Shown: positions 61,422-64,000 of the stretch, piece after piece | Layout: the number at the start of each line of letters is the position of its first letter | Numbering within the stretch: the first letter of the stretch is position 1 | From: Pelagerythrobacter sp041912895 | GTDB taxonomy: Bacteria > Pseudomonadota > Alphaproteobacteria > Sphingomonadales > Sphingomonadaceae | DNA: 64,000 nucleotides | NCBI RefSeq assembly: GCF_041912895.1 | Contig: NZ_JAYSGI010000005.1 | Span: 62,001 to 126,000, forward strand | Reading direction: 5' to 3' | Translations under genes and position numbers: made by a program | Notes under the pieces: model-generated | What the model was told of the DNA's origin: nothing | Seen by the model: the letters and a program-made list of their open reading frames with translations, nothing else | Database searches by the model: none

Positions 61422-63573
61422 GCCGACAGCAAGGCTGACGTTGGCGCTCGCCGCGCTGGCGCTTTCCGCATCGCCGCAGGCGCTCGCCGCGCAGGACCAG
61501 CCGGCGGAACAGAGTCTCGAGGATCTGATCCCCGATGCCGCGGTCGAAAATCCCGAAAGCTGGGCCCAGCAGGGTGTCGAGCCCGCAGCGCGCGATGCCG
61601 CCGACCAGATTGCGGACATCGACCTCGACGCTCGGCTACCGGACGACCCCGCGATCACCGTGCCCTGGCCCGACGAGCTCGAGATCGCCGAACCCGAGCC
61701 GCTTCCACGCGAGGAAGGCATCGAATTCGCCGAGTTCGAGGACGAAGACGACCCCGCCGATGCGCTGGCGGATGCAGCGGTCGTCACGCTCGGCCCGGAA
61801 CTGTCGCTCGGCTTTCCGGACGACGAAGAGAGCTTCCCGATGCGCGAGGAGTTCGCCGAACGCTTCGAATCGCTGTCCACGATCGAAGAACTTCAGGATG
61901 CGGACGACGACGACAGCATCGCGCAGCTCGCCGCGCGGGCGCGGCAGGACGAGGAACTGCTGGGCGAGCTTCTCCGGGTCTATGGTTACTACGACGCGCA
62001 GGTGATCCGCACCGTGGGCGGGATCAGGCCTCGCCGTGACGACGCGCAACGCAGCCCCAACGTGCGTTTCGATATCCTGCCGGGGCCGCGCTACGCCTTC
62101 GGAGCGATCGATCTCGCGCGGTTGAGCGAAGCGCGCGATTACGACAGTCTGCGCGCGGCGTTCGAGATCCAGCCGGGCGATCCGCTGTCGAGCGACGCGA
62201 TCGTGCAGGAACAGTTCGATCTCGATCTGGCGCTGGGGGAAACCGGCTATCCCTTCGCCGAGATCGACGAACCCGAGCTGCTGATCGATCACGCGCGCGC
62301 CGAGGGCGATCTGACGCTGCCGGTGCGGCCGAACGGCAAGTACGCTTTCGGCGAGATCGTCAGCTCCATGCCCGATTTCCTCTCGAGCGAGCATCTGCAG
62401 ACGATCGCGCGGTTCGATCCGGGCGATGTTTACAAGCGCAGCCTCGAGCTCGACCTGCGCCGCGCGATCATCGCCACCGGGCTCGTTTCCTCGGTCACGA
62501 TCACCCGGCGCAATGCCGCGCCGCCCACCGGGGAGGAACTGGGCGAGGTGGCGCTCGACGTCGACATGACCAAGGCCCGGCTGCGCACGATCGCCGGCGC
62601 GATCGGCTACGGTTCGGAAGAGGGCTTCCGCGTCGAGGCGAGCTGGGAGCATCGCAACCTGTTCCCACCCGAAGGCGCGCTGCGCGTGCGCGCGATCGCC
62701 GGGACGCAGGAACAGCTCGCCGGGATCACCTTCCGCCGCAACAATTTTGGCGGGCGCGACCGCGTGCTCAACCTCGATGCCTACGCCAGCACCATCGACA
62801 GCCCGGCGTTCGACGCGCAGACCGCGGCTTTCGTCGCCACCTTCGAGCGCTCGTCCACCCTGCTGTTCCAGAAGCCGATCAGCTGGAGCATCGGCTTCGA
62901 AGCCGTGGCGACGCGCGAGCGTCCGCCGGTGACCGACGATTCGCCGCCGCAGCCGCGCGAAACCTATTTCATCGGCGCGATCCCCGGCTACGTGCAGCTC
63001 GACACCACGAACGATCTGCTCGATCCGACCGAGGGTTTCCGGGTTTCCGCGCGACTTTCGCCCGAGGTTTCGCGCAACAACGGCCGGCAGAGCGTCTACC
63101 TGCGCAGCCAGTTCGATGCGAGTTACTACCAGCAGGTCAGCGAACAGGTCGTCGTGGCCGGGCGCGCACGGTTCGGCACAATCCCGGGCACCGCGATCGA
63201 CAACATCGCGCCCTCGCGGCGGTTCTACGGCGGCGGGGGCGGATCGGTGCGCGGCTACGGCTATCGCATGATCGGCCCACGCGACGAGAACGGCGATCCG
63301 ACCGGTGGCCGCTCGCTGGCCGAAGTCGCGCTGGAGGCGCGGATCAGGACCGGCTTCTTCGACGGCGCGCTCTCGGTCGTGCCGTTCATCGACGCGGGCA
63401 CGGTGAGCACGAGCACGACGCCGGATTTCGAGACCTTCCGGGTCGGCGCCGGCCTCGGCGTGCGTTACCAGACGGGCTTCGGCCCGATCCGCATCGACGT
63501 GGGCGCGCCGCTCAATCCCGGGCCGGACGACAGCCCGGTCGCGGTGTACGTCTCGCTCGGGCAGGCCTTCTGA
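61363..63573 (+). CDS. tamA: Omp85-family outer membrane protein (TamA) with acidic N-terminal region
   Basis: This 736-residue protein is an Omp85-type translocation factor like TamA. The signal peptide is near residues 25-45 (LALAALALSASPQALAA). Before the POTRA domains lies an unusually acidic stretch (about 50-190, with many Asp, Glu and Pro). POTRA-like repeats follow (about 190-400), then a 16-strand barrel with RRFYGGGGGSVRGYGYR as the lid-lock signature near residue 620 and a C-terminal Phe. TamA inserts outer membrane proteins together with TamB, which starts at 63573 one base after. The start is uncertain: TTG at 61441 with a closer AAGG box would remove the overlap with bpt. Confidence 0.88.
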   Translation: MPTDARPKTAPPASTASSNRPTARLTLALAALALSASPQALAAQDQPAEQSLEDLIPDAAVENPESWAQQGVEPAARDAADQIADIDLDARLPDDPAITVPWPDELEIAEPEPLPREEGIEFAEFEDEDDPADALADAAVVTLGPELSLGFPDDEESFPMREEFAERFESLSTIEELQDADDDDSIAQLAARARQDEELLGELLRVYGYYDAQVIRTVGGIRPRRDDAQRSPNVRFDILPGPRYAFGAIDLARLSEARDYDSLRAAFEIQPGDPLSSDAIVQEQFDLDLALGETGYPFAEIDEPELLIDHARAEGDLTLPVRPNGKYAFGEIVSSMPDFLSSEHLQTIARFDPGDVYKRSLELDLRRAIIATGLVSSVTITRRNAAPPTGEELGEVALDVDMTKARLRTIAGAIGYGSEEGFRVEASWEHRNLFPPEGALRVRAIAGTQEQLAGITFRRNNFGGRDRVLNLDAYASTIDSPAFDAQTAAFVATFERSSTLLFQKPISWSIGFEAVATRERPPVTDDSPPQPRETYFIGAIPGYVQLDTTNDLLDPTEGFRVSARLSPEVSRNNGRQSVYLRSQFDASYYQQVSEQVVVAGRARFGTIPGTAIDNIAPSRRFYGGGGGSVRGYGYRMIGPRDENGDPTGGRSLAEVALEARIRTGFFDGALSVVPFIDAGTVSTSTTPDFETFRVGAGLGVRYQTGFGPIRIDVGAPLNPGPDDSPVAVYVSLGQAF

Positions 63574-64000
63574 TGGCGGACGGCGAGGTGATCGTGCACC
63601 CGGGCGAAGGTGACAGCGGGGGCGAACCGGCACCGCGCCGCCGCTCGCGGCTCGGGCGTGCGGGGCGCTGGCTGATCGGCGGGATCGTCGGGCTGGTGGC
63701 GGTCGTCCTGATCGCGCTCGCCGTGCTCAACAGCCCGATCGGGCAGCGCTTCATCGCCGACCAGATCGCCAAGGCCGCGCCCGCTTCCGGCCTGCGCATC
63801 GCGATCGGGCGGATCGAAGGCGACATCTACGGGCAGGCGACGCTGCACGATATCGTGCTGTCCGACCCGCAGGGGGCGTTCCTGACCGTGCCGGTCGCCG
63901 AGCTCGACTGGCGCCCGCTCAACTGGCTGTGGAGCGGCCTCGACGTGCGCAATCTCGTTGCCCGACGCGGGACGCTGCTGCGCACCCCCGAACTGCTGCC
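63573..64000 (+). CDS. tamB: TamB-family translocation/assembly protein, 5' part
   Basis: Only the first 142 codons are within the window, which ends inside the gene. The N terminus is a short polar head (1-30) and one transmembrane anchor (about 34-55, IGGIVGLVAVVLIALAVLNS), then SPIGQRFIADQIAKA, the segment by which TamB (AsmA/TamB-like superfamily) is recognised, and EGDIYGQATLHDIVLSDPQG, the first of many expected beta repeats. The ATG at 63573 shares one base with the tamA stop. TamA and TamB span the periplasm and move lipids or beta-barrel proteins. Confidence 0.9.
   Translation, partial: MADGEVIVHPGEGDSGGEPAPRRRSRLGRAGRWLIGGIVGLVAVVLIALAVLNSPIGQRFIADQIAKAAPASGLRIAIGRIEGDIYGQATLHDIVLSDPQGAFLTVPVAELDWRPLNWLWSGLDVRNLVARRGTLLRTPELL

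Overview
This 64 kb window is a chromosomal segment of a GC-rich alphaproteobacterium, most likely Sphingomonadales and probably Erythrobacteraceae or close kin. The evidence is composite: an ATP12-family F1 assembly chaperone, an MlaE permease with a fused STAS domain, the run argS-SPOR-nagZ-scpA-scpB-tatABC, the run ispH-thrB-rnhA, two long TonB-dependent receptors, and bpt next to tamA/tamB. It is mostly core genome. I found no tRNA, rRNA, CRISPR array, insertion sequence or prophage.

Layout. 1-2025: 5' part of valS (minus), cut by the window edge. 2119-5702: a lipid-transport ABC operon, mlaE-mlaF-mlaD-lipoprotein. 5699-8832 (minus): crcB, an RluC-type pseudouridine synthase, a HAD phosphatase, a 68-aa membrane protein and an ATP12 chaperone, every junction being a 4-nt start/stop overlap. 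9038-9933: rpsU, a terminator, and a membrane-anchored FKBP. 10012-13475: gatC-gatA-(63-aa membrane microprotein)-gatB. 13510-19688 (minus): a GFA-fold protein, a small unknown, an M16 zinc protease lipoprotein and a penicillin-acylase-family enzyme. 19828-23994: a HerA-like ATPase, then clpB behind a strong match to a heat-shock promoter.

24118-34843 is the most accessory-looking part. It holds two TonB-dependent receptors, a small periplasmic unknown, and a translationally coupled minus-strand operon of a 2OG-Fe(II) oxygenase, a TPR/2OG-oxygenase fusion and a methyltransferase. 34996-37533 holds a thiolase, a short-chain dehydrogenase and a MarR regulator, a likely acyl-CoA module.

37543-44749 (minus) is a Tad/Flp pilus cluster: prepilin peptidase, CpaB, CpaC, CpaD, CpaE, TadB, TadC. 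It lacks the TadA/CpaF ATPase, which would normally be expected between cpaE and tadB, and it shows no pilin or TadE/F/G gene. A CtrA-like site lies upstream of cpaB.

44886-49355 holds an alpha/beta hydrolase, a FAD oxidoreductase with a TTG start, and rnhA-thrB-ispH. 49427-56650 is a lipoprotein followed by the argS to tatC housekeeping run (translation, peptidoglycan recycling, chromosome condensation, Tat export). 56794-64000 holds a tiny signal-peptide/TM protein, a 357-bp intergenic stretch rich in dyads, an exported amidohydrolase, a threonine ammonia-lyase, bpt, tamA and the start of tamB.

The best candidates for something new are the oxygenase/TPR/methyltransferase operon, the Tad cluster without its ATPase, the microproteins in the gat operon and after the HAD gene, and the dyad-rich region at 57034-57390.
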